Origin: Flavobacteriales bacterium | GTDB lineage: Bacteria; Bacteroidota; Bacteroidia; Flavobacteriales_F; PHOS-HE28 | Length of the DNA stretch: 64,000 nucleotides | Reading direction: 5' to 3' | Assembly (NCBI GenBank): GCA_016721005.1 | Contig: JADKJM010000016.1 | Span: 1-64,000, forward strand | In this document: piece after piece, positions 1 to 10,721 of the stretch | How positions within the stretch are numbered: position 1 is the first letter of the stretch | Layout: every line of letters starts with the position of its first letter | Program-made: the position numbers and the translations under genes | Notes under the pieces: generated by a model | Seen by the model: only the letters and a program-made list of their open reading frames with translations | Database searches by the model: none | Told to the model about the DNA's origin: nothing

Positions 1-743
1 GCACCAAAGAAGACATCGTCTCCAACTGGCTTCCCGCTACACCGGCTTACCGCTGGAAGCGTTCAAGAAGCACGTCCTGCTCACCAACTTCGATAACTAC
101 ATCGACATCTTCTGCGAACAGACGGCGCCACCGTGCCGGTGGAAGGCAAGGCGATGCGTGGTCGCCGAGGAGGCGGTGACGCATCAACTTCGGCATGGCA
201 GCCCGAACGCGGCCACGCTGATGATCTGCTCAGCGCGAATGCCGAGACCGTGCCTTCCTCGGCAAGTGCGGGGCTTGAAGAAGAAGAACGCGCTACGATC
301 TGGTGCTTCCCACTGCGGCGATCCGGCGGTGAAGCGAACCGGTAACGACTACTTCCCCCGAACTACCGGCGCTGCCGAGCTTCACGATCCACCGCGCGGT
401 GAGCCACGCATCTCGCGATATGGAACCGGATTTTCACTGGAGCGGGCACGGTGTACACCACCAACCGCCAGTGTGGGAGCACGACGATGTAAGTTCAAGG
501 AACACCTGCGCGTGTTGCGGTGCATGGCCATCGATATGGAACAGCCACGTTGTTCATGACCCCCGGTTTCGCGAACGGTCCCGACCGGCATTGTTGCTGG
601 TGAGTGACCAACCCATGGTGCCTTGGGGCATCAAGACCAGCGCGAGCGACATGAAGGTGACCACCAGTTTTGTGGAGACGCACGTGCGTGTGGATCGCTT
701 CCTTGCGCGCATCATCAATGGCGGATGTCCGTGAAGCACTTGC
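1..743 (+). pseudogene. amn: AMP nucleosidase, 5'-truncated by window edge, frame-broken
   Basis: AMP nucleosidase splits AMP into adenine and ribose-5-phosphate. Reading across frames gives the family's conserved stretches in order: an N-terminal SNWLPRYTG-like segment, then NFGMGSPNAATLMDLLSA, FLGKCGGLKKKNALGDLVLP, GTVYTTNRRVWEHDD, AIDMETATLF and LLLVSDQPMVPWGIKTS, ending in SVKHLR near 743. The order and spacing match the Bacteroidota form of the enzyme. At least five single-base frame changes are needed, with no large deletion. I read this as a real amn gene with consensus errors, though decay cannot be excluded. The start lies before the window. Confidence 0.8.
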
Positions 744-892
744 GCCCGAGTATGATGAGGCCGCAGATGACGCGGAAAGAACCATCGGCATCAATACGGG
801 ATCGTTTCGACGGACTGCACGAACAGCGTGCATCTGCTTTTATCAGTGTCACGTCATCGCGAGGCTTTGCGGCGAAGCGTTCCATTCCCCTG

Positions 893-1915
893 ATGGCGAC
901 CACACGGACGACTACAAGTAGCGATCATGCTCGATCTGCGTGCCGGGGAAATCAGCCGTGTACGTGCTGCATGGCGAGGAGGGTTTCTTCATCGACTGCA
1001 TCATGGAGGAGATTGAGCATCTGGCGTTGCAAGAGGAAGAGCGTGATTTTCAACCAGAGCATCCTCTACGCCCGCGATGTGGATGACACAGTGAAGGACA
1101 CCTGCTTGCGCTTTCCGATGATGGCGGAACGCAACCTCGCGATCGTGCGTGAATTGAACGCATGGCGCATCGACCAGTGGAGAAACCAGAGCCCTACCTC
1201 GCGAAGCCCACACCGAGTACCATTCGTGCTCAAGGGGCACAAGAAGATCGATGGGCGAAAGAGATCCTGAAGACCGCAGAAAGGGGGCGCGGTGGTCTTC
1301 ACCAGTGATAAGGTGCGCGAGGACAAGCCGCCCGAGACGCTCATCGGCTTCGGCGGAAGCATTTCAACGGAAGCTGGGCGCTGGCGAAGCGCAGCCGGCC
1401 AACCACTTGGGCAGCGACCTTACCTATAAAGACCGTGAAGGAGGTGGAAAAGCTCTGCCTCGTTACGAGGAAGGTGGCGCCATCACCAGCGATGCGATCC
1501 AGAAGTTCGTGTATCAGCAAGGAGCACAACGTGTTCGAACCGCAGAACGCCATCGGCACGCGCAGCAAATGCGGCGAAGGCCCAACGATCGCGTGCAGCA
1601 CTTTCGCGAACGACCCAGCGACAATCCGCTGGTGCTCACCATCGGCGCGCTGAACACCTACTTCCAGCAAGCTGGCTTGGTACACGACCTGCCCGCTGGG
1701 AACCAACAGGCCATGGCCGCCGCACTGAAGGGGTGAACCCCTTCTCTTCGTGAAGGACTACGTGGCGACAGGGGCCCGCAACTTCACCCCGGTGAAGGCA
1801 GGAGATCCAACACCACTTGCGCGAGTGCGACCTACGCAGCAAGGGCATGGGCGGCGATGGCAGCGACCACGGCGGTAGTCGTTGCGCGAGCTGCTTCCTG
1901 CCAAGGTGATGAGTC
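893..1915 (+). pseudogene. holA: DNA polymerase III delta subunit, frame-broken
   Basis: The delta subunit loads the sliding clamp at the replication fork. Frame-corrected reading gives DLRAGEIS-VYVLHGEEGFFID at the N-terminus, where the family has its Walker-A-like region. It then gives RFPMMAERNLAIVRELNAW, a KKIDGRKKILK segment, VFTSDKVRE, LGSDLTKI-VKEVEKLCL, ISKEHNVFELQNAIG and NPLVLTIGALNTYFSKLALV, and ends around LRELLAKVM near 1915. These are typical HolA segments in the right order. The start at 893 (ATGGCGACC) is the best guess, because a frame change sits just before the conserved region. Many indels are needed, as in the neighbours. Confidence 0.75.
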
Positions 1916-2040
1916 ATCACCGCCGGTCCCGATCCACCTTGGATCGTCTTTCAACCAGCGGTGGAACGGGCGGAGGAACGGTACGACCCGTGCAAAGCCT
2001 TTCTACCTTTAGCCGTCCCTGTACGGAAACCGACCCACGA

Positions 2041-4382
2041 TCCTTTGACCTCTTCAAGCGCAGCTCGATCGCTGTGCCGCTCCCCACTTCGCGGCGCTGG
2101 CTCAAACAGGTACCATCCGTGGGTTCGTCTATGACAAGACCACGGGCGAACCGGGCGATCTTCACGAACGTGGTGCTTGAAGGGCACCAACATTCTGGCG
2201 CGGCCACCGATGTGAACGGCTACTCTTCCATTCCGGAAGGTGCCTGTGGGCAAGCACACGTTGCAAGTGTCCTACATCCGCTTCGGGAAAAGCCTGGCAG
2301 GAGGTGACCGTGGCCATCACGTACCGTTTCCGCCAAATTGTACATGAAGAAGGCGGCGATCGGAGATCAGCACGTTCGAGGTCATCGGGGAGAAGCAGCG
2401 CAGAGCTAAGTGCGCATGCTGGGCTTGACGAAGCTCACGCCGAAGGAGATCGCGCGCTTGCTTACGAGATCGGTGGGAATAGCCGATCTGGCCCAATACC
2501 TCCAAGTGGTGCTGCGATCATCTTCACCGGTGACCATGAGGACATTTACGTGCGGTGGTTCACCCACCATGAACAAGGTGATGATGGACGGGATGGTGCT
2601 CTATAACCCCTTCCACAGCATCGGCCTGTTCCAGCGTGTTCGACAACGACATCATCCGCAATGCGGACATCTACACGGCTGGTTTCAATGCGCAGTACGG
2701 CGTTTGACCGTTCGGTGATGTGACATCACCACGCGGGATGGCAATCGCACGCGGATGAGCGGTCGTGTGGTGCGGAGCACTTTCGCAGCGAAGGCCTTCG
2801 TTGAGGGTCCTACCAAGAAGCAAAGGAACCCGGTGATGGGATCCAGCAGCTACCTGTTGAACTTCCGGCACAGCACCGTGACCAGAGCAGCAAGACCTTC
2901 TACGACAACGTGAACAACGGGCGGGTCTGCCGCTCACCTTCACCGATGCGGCGGCAAGGTGTCCTTCACCTGCATCCAACGGCAGCAAGTTCAACCTCTT
3001 CGGGCCCTGTCTCAGCGATGGCGTGAATTATCGCGGTGTGAGCGACCTGAAAAGGAAACAATTCCCGTGCGGGCACCAACTTCGTGCCAGTGCCTTCGGG
3101 CATGCGGCACCGACCGACGGGGTGTTCTCGCACAGCAACTACGACTCGCAGCTGACCGAGGCCGACCTTACGCCACGCACCAGCCGCCAGATCTCGGGCT
3201 TCAACGCGGGGTTGAACTTCGGGCTACCTCATGGGCGACAACGAGTGCCCGTTACGGCGTGGAGGTGCTGGGCTTCCGCACGGACTTGGGCTTCTTCTAT
3301 AACAGCTTGTCACGAATACCAGCAGCAACAGAACACCAGTGAGATCGCAGGATACTTAACCACAAGCTCTTCTTCGGGCAATGCATTGGCTACGGTGCGC
3401 GCTACTCCAAGCGGTCGAATATCATCCGGGCTTGCGCCTGCACTACTACGCCTCGCTGTCGGTGGCGAACATCGAGCCTCGCCTTCGGCCTGAAGGAACA
3501 TCTCGACAACTGGCGCTTCAAACTCGCTGCCGGTCGTTACAGCCAGAACCTTATGGCGGCGAACAATGACCGCGATGTGGTGAACCTCTTCTACGGCTTC
3601 CTATCCAGCCCGGAGGAATTGGTTACAACATCACCCAGCGCGATGGCAGCACCCGCGAGGTAGCTGATCTGTTGCAACGCGCCAACCACTAGTGGCCGGC
3701 ATCGAACACGACGTGTCGCGCGAGTTGACGGGCCAATCTGAGGTGTACTTCAAGGACTTCCGCCAGGCGATCGAACCTGAACTGCAACAAGTACTCAACG
3801 ACACGGAGGAATTCCTACGACAAGCTGGATGAGTTGAAGAAGGATTCACATCGAGACTGGTTTGGCCTCGCGCCGACATGCAGTTGGAGTACGAGAAGAA
3901 AAAGCTCTACGTGGGCTGTTTACAGCACGTTCGTGGATCGTTTCGATGGGATCCAGAGTACAACCCGATCCGGGACCGCCGACACAACGTGAACCTGCTG
4001 GTGAGCTATGCTTCGGCAAAGTTCGATGCGGGGAAGGCGATCGTGCGCTGGAACTACGGCTCGGGCTTTCCCTTCACACCCACGGCGGGATTCTATGGCT
4101 GTGCCCTTCAACGGCGACATCAATACCAACTACGCCAACAGCAACGCGAACCTGAGCACCATCTTCGGCAACCTGAACTCTCGAACCGCCTACCGGACTA
4201 CGCCCGCGTGATCTGAGCGTGACCAAGACCTTACGCTTCGATGAGCACCGCAGCTTGAATCGACCTGAGCGTGACGAAGGCTCGCTGGACCGGCAGAACA
4301 TTCTACTTTCGACCGCATCCGCTACGAGCGCGGCAACCAGCTGCTGCTGTTGCCGACGGCGTGTATCAGTTACTGGTTCTAG
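2041..4382 (+). pseudogene. TonB-dependent receptor with carboxypeptidase-like N-domain, frame-broken
   Basis: This is an outer-membrane receptor for active uptake of an unidentified ligand. After a poorly resolved signal peptide come QTGTIRGFVYDKTTGEP and the CarboxypepD_reg-type domain (about 2100-2400). The plug follows with YLQVVPG and VRGGSPTMNKVMMDGMVLYNPFH, continuing to NADIYTAGFNAQYGGRL. A long barrel then ends in DYARVDLSVTK, IDLSVTNAYDRQNIFYFDRI and a terminal Tyr-Trp-Phe with a stop at 4380-4382. An aromatic C-terminus is usual for these barrels. Roughly a dozen frame changes are needed over 2.3 kb. The ligand cannot be told, and no SusD partner is visible next to it. Confidence 0.75.
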
Positions 4383-4627
4383 GGGATGGCATTAGCGGGT
4401 GATCTTGCCTCCTGCGTGATGTCGAGATGGTGTAGCCTGGGACATAGGGTATCATGAAGCGCGGTTGAACGCAACAACCTTGGCTATCTTGGCGGAAAGG
4501 CTTCACCATGGTGCATGCAGGTTCAGTCCCCAACACAGCTTGGAGGGGCCTCAGGGTCTCCTTGAGGACTTTAAAGACCCACCCGTGAGGTGCGTGCCAT
4601 GGGGAGTTGTTCGCCGAAGACCCGCAG

Positions 4628-4690
4628 GTCTAGAGAACTCCGGGTAGCCGAAGGGTGCCACGTTGTTGCGCATGGCATCGAAGCTCCCAA
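4628..4690 (-). repeat. Fragment similar to ORF-A (8403-8465)
   Basis: Read on the minus strand this encodes SFDAMRNNVAPFGYPE. It is nearly identical at DNA level to 8403-8465 in ORF-A, where the protein reads SFDAMRNNVAPHGYPE. The similarity does not clearly extend on either side. It is probably a remnant of a third copy of the ORF-A module. The rest of 4383-4762 shows no gene I can support. Confidence 0.5.
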
Positions 4691-4762
4691 AGCGTTGGTC
4701 TGTTAGGGTAACCCATCTGCGATCACCGTGCCATGGTCAGGCGTGTGGTCCATGTTCGGCCG

Positions 4763-5701
4763 TCATGCATGCCACCGAGAAGAAGCGCCGCCGTTACCTT
4801 TTGGCATGACACGCATCTGACCAGCACCGCTCTTCTCGGCGAGCATACGACCAGCATCGAAGACCGAGAGCAGCATGGATCTCAGACCGCGCCGAGCATT
4901 ACACGCTGACAGCAAGCCGAACCGATAGTCGAGTTGCGGTCCTTTGATGGGTGTAACCGCCAACGTGCCACCGAAACTGGAGTGTGTATGCTTACCACCC
5001 CCGCCTCACTCAATAGTCGGCCGTACAACCTGATCTCATCGAGCGCGCTCTGCGTTTCATCACCGAAGCCGGTGAGCTGGTCGTTGCTCCGTCTTTCGCG
5101 TTGAAGTTGCAACCGTTATGTCGACGAACTGGCCGAAACGACCGCACCGCATACCGCGTTCCTTCCAGCGTTTGCAATCGGCCGTCCACGTAAATGCGCA
5201 CGTTCAGCGAGTAAGCCCCTGTCCACGAGCAGGGCGACTTGGATGCCAAACCAGCATCGTTGTACACGTTCGGCGTATGCACGCTTATCGCTGTGGCGCC
5301 TGCACTGCCCTGAAGGTATTATTAGCCGGTATTGTCGAAGAAGTTTATCTTCCAGCCGACGCCGCTGATGAGGAGGTTACCGAAGAACTCCTATTCGCGG
5401 ATGAACCGGACTTGAAGTCGGTGACGAAGCTGAAGCTGGTGGTGAGGCCGAAGTCGATGAGACCGTCGCTGCTGACCCAAAGCTGTGGCGCACCCCGCTG
5501 AAGGCAAGCCATTGGCCTACCATGGCATTTTCGCCGCTGGGCTGGCTTGCCGCGCGAACAAAGTGGAGAGGCGGTGGGGCCTGATTGTCGGTATTGCCGC
5601 TATTGAACGGGTAGTACGCGATCAGGCCGGTGTTCAGTTGGCCGTGGTGGTCAGCCACGCCAACGCACAGCAGGTGAGGGAGAAGAGGTGTTTCATGGGG
5701 T
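4763..5701 (-). pseudogene. Secreted LamG/concanavalin-A-like protein, frame-broken
   Basis: The start MKHLFSLTCCALAWLTTTAN is a clear signal peptide. It is followed by QLNTGLIAYYPFN, which opens a LamG-type jelly-roll domain. Further on come GLTTSFSFVTDFKSGSS, LNVRIYVDGRLQT and ALDEIRLYGRLLSEA. The last is the usual end of a LamG repeat, equivalent to the IDEVRIYNRALS motif. The C-terminus includes LLSVFDAGRMLAEKSGAG, which resembles a T9SS sorting domain, but this is not certain. Expected role: cell-surface or secreted carbohydrate or adhesion protein. Several frame changes are needed. Confidence 0.55.
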
Positions 5702-5833
5702 TTGTTTGGGGGTGGTCGTTCGGGTTTGATAGTGCCGTGTTTGGAGGTAGTTGCGGATCGTTCTTCGCTCGCGTGCGATCCGAAATTCCGGTGGTCGCCC
5801 GCCCTGCGCAGTTAGACCATGCGGAAGTCGGAT

Positions 5834-6430
5834 TTATGCTACCGTGACCATATTCACTTCTCCACAGAACGTATGTCCGACATCCAACGCAACACTTGAA
5901 AACGCATCTCTGAGAGGATGGACCCATTGAGCAGGCTGGCCTGTTTCACACCGTAACTCGACAACAAGACCGTTCACCATTCTATGTGCTCGTATCAGCC
6001 TGTGGAAGAACCACCGACTTGACGATCTGCTCCACTTCGATCCCAATACGGTCGCAGTACGCTGTCACAGTACACATCAGACCGGACTGGTTGAACCGCA
6101 TTAGTCTTGGAGAGCACACGCTCCCAATCGAGATGGATGTATCATGCCGCGCATGGGGGAAATCTAAGTTGAAGGTGCTTATCCCAGCACCTTTGAAGAA
6201 ACTGAATATCTCGCCACTATCGAGCAAGCGATATAGGTATAAGTGGTCCGATGCCCCAGTCTCTGGTATTGGTAAGGCCAATAACCATGGGATGCTTTTT
6301 TCGATCCTATCGCCTTGATGCGGGCAAGGGCAGTGCAGGTGCACAGGAAGACAGCCACAGTCTTTTCATGGAGCGGCAGCCGGATAGTAGCGACACTATG
6401 ACGGCACCGATAGCACGGTTATGTTCCATC
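5834..6430 (-). pseudogene. Small probable lipoprotein downstream of patatin 1, frame-broken
   Basis: I do not recognise the family. Minus-strand reading starts near 6430 (MEHNRAIGAVIVSLLSGC), which resembles a short lipoprotein signal with a possible lipobox LSGC. It continues in shifting frames through LYLYRLLDSGEIFSFFKGAG and STFNLDFPHARHDTSISIGS, and ends DVGHTFCGEVNMVTVA before a stop at 5834. It sits directly downstream of patatin 1. Another lipoprotein gene occupies the same place after patatin 2, so the order patatin then lipoprotein is repeated. The two lipoproteins are not obviously alike in sequence. Confidence 0.4.
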
Positions 6431-6619
6431 CCGTCCCATGCCGTATTGTTGCGTTCGATGATAGCATCATTTTGGTCCGGCTACGGTCGGGTTTCCCGGA
6501 TCCTACGGGGCAGTTGCGTTTGGCGTCCAACGTAATACGTTCGAAAAGTCGGCGGTGCCTATCCCATTGGGACCACTTTACAATCTCTAGCCTGGCGCTT
6601 CGCGCTCAAGTATTGGCCT

Positions 6620-7936
6620 GCGTTTGCGCTGTAGAGTAGTGTCCAGTAAAGCACCCATGTACACGGCAATAGCGGGTTGTGAACTGTTCAACGTCAATTC
6701 CGCTAAGTCGGTATTCTTAAGGATCTTGGAACACGAACGTAAGCGTTTGTAAACATCACGAGACACGCTTTGATGCAAGACGATCCTCGGGCCATCCTTC
6801 GGCCTTGCGCACGTTCCGGCGACCAAGCAACGGGGCTTACTTGTTTTACAAATTGATGGTAGAATGGTTGGTGTACAGTAGTCAAAGACACATCGGAACA
6901 TTGTTCAGCATACCCCGTCAACAAATGGCCATAGTAACTCACGTTGTATTGGTCATCAGAACCCCAATCGGCGATCACACGAGTACGGTTCAGCACAGGT
7001 TTGAATAGCGGGTATGGACATCGAGATGCCTACCGCTTCAGTTACAGGAAAGTCCGGCGTATTGCCAAACGAGAAAACAACCGGTCGCTTGGTGGTGACG
7101 TTCGTTCCGGTGATGGCAAGATCCACACCCGTAAGGCGCATGAACATGGCAAAAGTAACCTTTGAAGCTCTCTTCGGGATCGACCCGAACATGCTCGCCC
7201 ACAGCCCGAAGTCGATCCCATCGAGCAAATTCTTGGCAAGTAGCTCTTCAAAGAAGGGCCGGACTTCAAGACCGGTGAATAGACCAAATCCGGATACTCA
7301 GGCTATCGGTGAATTCACGCAAGCCGCTGGACCATAGGTATTACCGAACCGAGTTGCGAAAATGCGTTGCACCGCTATGGATTCTACATCGCAAGTCGAG
7401 CTCCAGCTATAGGCGGCATGAGCAATGGCTTCTACCATACCTTCCGTGCCAAGGAAGCGACCATCTCTCGCGGTATTCTCAACGAGACCTCGTTGGCACG
7501 GATCGATCTCAGTTCGGTCTTCGCGGGTTTGCCAAAGAACGTTTCGAATGGCGATACGCCTACTGGGTCATTGTTGGGTCCGAGAGGTATCAATCTTATC
7601 TCCTCGGTGGTTCGAAAGATCTTGCGCGAAGACATTCCCATGGCGAGCATGAAGGCGGTGATGGCACCCGCAGAGGCCCCACTAATTCCAATTATAGGTC
7701 GTTCGTCGATCGGCTGTTTCAAGTCGACGATCGTATCCGGAAATGCTTCCATAGGAAATGTTGCACTCGTGTAGGGTACAGCCCACGGTTCGTTGACCTC
7801 GTCCAAGACCTGTCTCGTGGCTTGCCATGCATAGCTCCTCAAGTGCCTTGATGACACCGAGATAGACCAGCCCCTTACCGCCTCCACCTGCGAACGTTAA
7901 GTAGCGGACACCGCCGAGCACATTTGCTTTTGCCAT
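6620..7936 (-). pseudogene. Patatin-like phospholipase 1, frame-broken
   Basis: Predicted serine lipase of the patatin fold. The N-terminus carries the glycine-rich oxyanion loop (YLTFAGGGGKGLVYLGVIKA), followed by the nucleophile elbow GISGASAGAITAF (Ser in GASAG). Then come LGPNNDPVGVS, DGIDFGLWASMFG and a region VDLAITGTNVTTKRPVVFSF-NTPDFPVTEAVGISMSIPALFKP. That last region aligns with the same part of patatin 2. The catalytic-Asp region near 6870-6920 is damaged by indels. No signal peptide is visible, so the protein is probably cytoplasmic or exported by another route. It starts 9 bp after the stop of ORF-A. The 3' end is uncertain. Confidence 0.65.
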
Positions 7937-7945
7937 GGGTCGTGT

Positions 7946-8583
7946 TATTCACACTGGCGATCTGCACTATAGTCCGGCAGGTCGTCCGGCGTGTCGCCAT
8001 GCGTGAGGTACACCAAGCTCGTAGGCACCTTGCTCAACCAAGGTTCACTTCGATCTCGCCACCCTCGAAGTACCCATCGGCCTCCATGATCTCGTCAATG
8101 ATGCTCATAGAGTGGATCGTCCGGTGCGGGCACATCCTCGCCATTCCAGATCTCGCCGCCGGTGTTCAGGTAGTGCAGCACGGCTTTCACATAGTGTTTG
8201 CGCACGGGTACCAACACGCGTGCGGGCACCGGCCTGCAGGAAGTTCGCGAAGAGCGGTCGTTCTCATCGTGCAGGATGTTCACCCATTCCTTCTTGCGTG
8301 CCCAGAAGTAAGGGTAGAAGAGGTAGGGTCATCTGGTCCCACTCAAAGGCTTGCTCGAAGAACTGGATGTACTGCCTTCGGCAGTGGCTTTGGTGAAGGA
8401 GAATTCGGGGTAGCCGTGCGGTGCCACGTTGTTGCGCATGGCATCGAAACTTTCGAAGCGCTGGCCGCTGATGAATTCGATGCAATGCTTTCAGTTCCAT
8501 GCCGCCAACCTGTTCGTGGTCGATTACTGTTATGCCCCCATCCCTACCAATCAACGGAATCAATGATCCGATCATAGAGCATG
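7946..8583 (-). pseudogene. ORF-A, copy 1: unknown conserved-looking protein, frame-broken
   Basis: I do not recognise this family. Frame-corrected reading begins MLYDRIIDSVDW and passes through ITVIDHEQVGGMELKHCIEF, ISGQRFESFDAMRNNVAP, YLFYPYFWARKKEWVNIL, VLVPVRKHYVKAVLHYLNTG and GEIWNGEDVPAPDDPLYVS. It ends EPWLSKVPTSLVYLTHGDTP-DLPDYSAD. It has no signal peptide or membrane segment. It could be the C-terminal part of a larger protein. It precedes patatin 1 by 9 bp, and a shortened copy precedes patatin 2 (12336-12571), so ORF-A and patatin travel together. Confidence 0.5.
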
Positions 8584-8900
8584 ATGGTCGTGTCCTTTCC
8601 ATGCATTCGAGACCGCATGTCGTATCCCTAGTGGCGACCATTCCTTGAAAGACAATACACGGTCTAACCCGTAATGCTCGACAGTCAGATTAGCGACGGC
8701 GATTGTTCCCTTCTCAGGGTCGGTATACCCCGTACCGCAGGGTCCGAACGAAGCCCTTCCCATGGCTGTTCACCAATGTGGTTACGCGATTCACAGGCCA
8801 TGCTTCATCAGATTCCGAGCTAGCCTTGCCCTTCAGCGACCTTTTCCTTTCTTTTCTTCTGTTCATCCAGTGTTTGGTCGTAGTAGGTGTTATGGTAATC

Positions 8901-10320
8901 AGTAGTGTCCGGGGAAACTCGTCAAGGTTGGTTGAGATAGGATAAAGCCCTTGGCAGGCGTATACCGTTTGCCAAGTTGTTGAAGGCAAGCCCCCGTGTG
9001 TTCAAAGCGATAGCTGTAGGCTAAGCTGCGGAGATGGCTCCGGAGGCTTGTAGTCGATCAACGCTCGGTCCGGATCGCGCAGGAACCGGAGCACATCGAT
9101 GTAGGTGTGCAGGTGGATCCGCAGTAAGGAGGCTACACCGGAGAAGGACCAACGGCGTGGGCCGGTCAGATGAGCGCGGTCGCGCACGATCGTCACCAGC
9201 AGATCAGCGATGAAAGCGCACCAGATCGGATCTCGATGGCGTTGGGCGAGTCTCCCAGAAAGTCGCGCAGGGTTAGTTCTGCTTGATGCGTTTGAAGAGC
9301 ATCTCGATGTCCCAGCGTTGGCGGTAGATGCGCGCCACGGTGGTGGGCGACCACTTGGTATTGTTGGTCACAAAGCGAAAGATGCGGCCGCTCTCCTTGT
9401 GGTGATAGTGGACCACGCGGGCCGCCAAGGAGCGCTTGCCCGCGCCGAGGCGCACAAGCTGTTGGGCGATGACCCCGGCGACGCGTTGGGCATCGTTCAC
9501 CGGCAGGGCTCTTGCGGTCCTTCACCACGGCACCCTCCTGTAGGCGCGTAACCCAAAAGACCCCCTGCTTGTCCCATGCGGCCCACTGGGCGTAGTTGGT
9601 ATAACCCATGTCGAAGACCACCACCGAACCCCTACCAAGGGTACTCGTGCCATGATGTGCTTGTCGTTGCGCTTGCCTTCGGTGAGGTCGATGAAGCAGG
9701 GGACCTGCTGGTCCACACGCATGACCACATGGGCCTTGGCGCCACCCTTCTTACGCCCGTTGAGGCCGAAGGCACCGGTGCCTTGGAGCACATCACGGAA
9801 CAGGGTGATCGTGGTGCTGTCCAGCACATGCAAGCGGCCCAAGGGACCGTCCTTACGCCGTCGGCTGTCCGGGGAATCCCCGTAGTAGCGCCGGTAAAGG
9901 CCGTGGAAGAGATCTCGAAAAGCGCCTCGGTGCGGCGCTTGTTGGCATCGGCGAGCGTACTGCGGCGTGGGTTCCTGCTTCAGGCCAAGATGCCGCAGGC
10001 GCTGCTGGCAGGCTTGCAGACCGGTCACCAGTTCGCGCAAGCCGGTACAGCCCATGTAGATGGCCGAAAGCATGGTCACCAGATGGTCGTAGGTGAAGAG
10101 GGTCTTGCAGTACCGGTCCGCTTGGTGCTCCTTGGCCAACCGGTCAACCAGTCCTTCGGATCAACTGAAGCAACTGAGAGAGGACCGGCTGTCCGGTAAA
10201 CAGGCTACCTTGGCTCATGTGTTCGGCTCTTGGCGTTAGACACCCTGAACCTATACACTGGTGGGGGACTCCGGTCCCCTTCCTTTTTGCCCTCAATCAG
10301 GAACTTTACCGGACACTACT
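8901..10320 (-). mobile_element. IS4-family insertion sequence, 1420 bp, with 12-bp TSD
   Basis: The ends are inverted: AGTAGTGTCCGG at 8901 and CCGGACACTACT ending at 10320. The 12-bp sequence gttatggtaatc flanks both sides (8889-8900 and 10321-10332). Counting two more matching bases into the terminal repeats would give 10 bp. Duplication length, overall size and a DDE transposase with a YREK box all fit the IS4 family. The element disrupts a lipoprotein gene. Intact ends and an identical duplication imply a fairly recent insertion. Confidence 0.9.
9002..10218 (-). pseudogene. IS4-family transposase, frame-broken
   Basis: DDE transposase of the IS above. It starts MSQGSLFTGQPVLSQLLQLI at 10218. 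Catalytic parts are seen in different frames: LDSTTITLF (first Asp), VVFDMGYTNYAQW (second Asp) and IYRQRWDIEMLFKRIKQ. The last has the Y-2-R-3-E-6-K spacing of IS4 transposases. It ends PQLSLQLSL with a stop at 9002. At least three frame changes are needed, so the protein as read is not functional. The same is true of the other two transposases in the window, which may again reflect sequence error. Confidence 0.85.
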
Positions 10321-10721
10321 GTTATGGTAATCTGCTTCAACGCTATCCCATTTTAAGCTGGCAATTGAAAAATTCCGCATGCGCATAGCGGTATCTGCCT
10401 GATCAATTGGTTCCTCTCCAATTGCGCCACTGCCGATCCATGCATTCCGTTCCTCAAGCGCCTTTGCACGAGAACGTTCGGTAAAACCATCGGACCTCCT
10501 TGGATTTCAAGTCCACCGCAATTCGGGTCCGCATCCAAGCTGTCTATCACAAGGCCAATTGCCAATGGTAAGCAGGCTGTCCAGCCAGACAAAGGGGCTG
10601 TCATATCTGTACATGCGGTCCGGGCAATCGAAGTTCTTAGTAACGACTGTTCTCGACCCGCAGCTCGCAAGATCGATTAGAATTATACCCAATAAGATGC
10701 CCAAGCGTCCAACCATAGCGT

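Larger units (their letters stand above)
8820..10716 (-). pseudogene. Lipoprotein gene interrupted by IS4-family element
   Basis: The minus-strand start at 10716 gives MVGRLGILLGIILIDLASC, a lipoprotein signal with lipobox LASC. It continues NFDCPDRMYRYDSPFVWLDS and later YHNTYYDQTLDEQKKRKE. The IS at 8901-10320 sits inside it. Joining the flanks and keeping one copy of the 12-bp duplication brings IDYHNTYYDQTLDEQ into one frame across the junction. Other frame changes remain within the 5' part. The gene follows patatin 2 by 5 bp. It may encode an outer-membrane lipoprotein partner of the lipase; the function is unknown. Confidence 0.55.

Noticed and set aside
1..4382. True pseudogene decay of amn, holA and the TonB receptor
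   Set aside because: No large deletions or in-frame stops without a nearby indel were seen, and an essential gene is included. Sequence error explains it better, though I kept the pseudogene type to show that the frames are broken as given.
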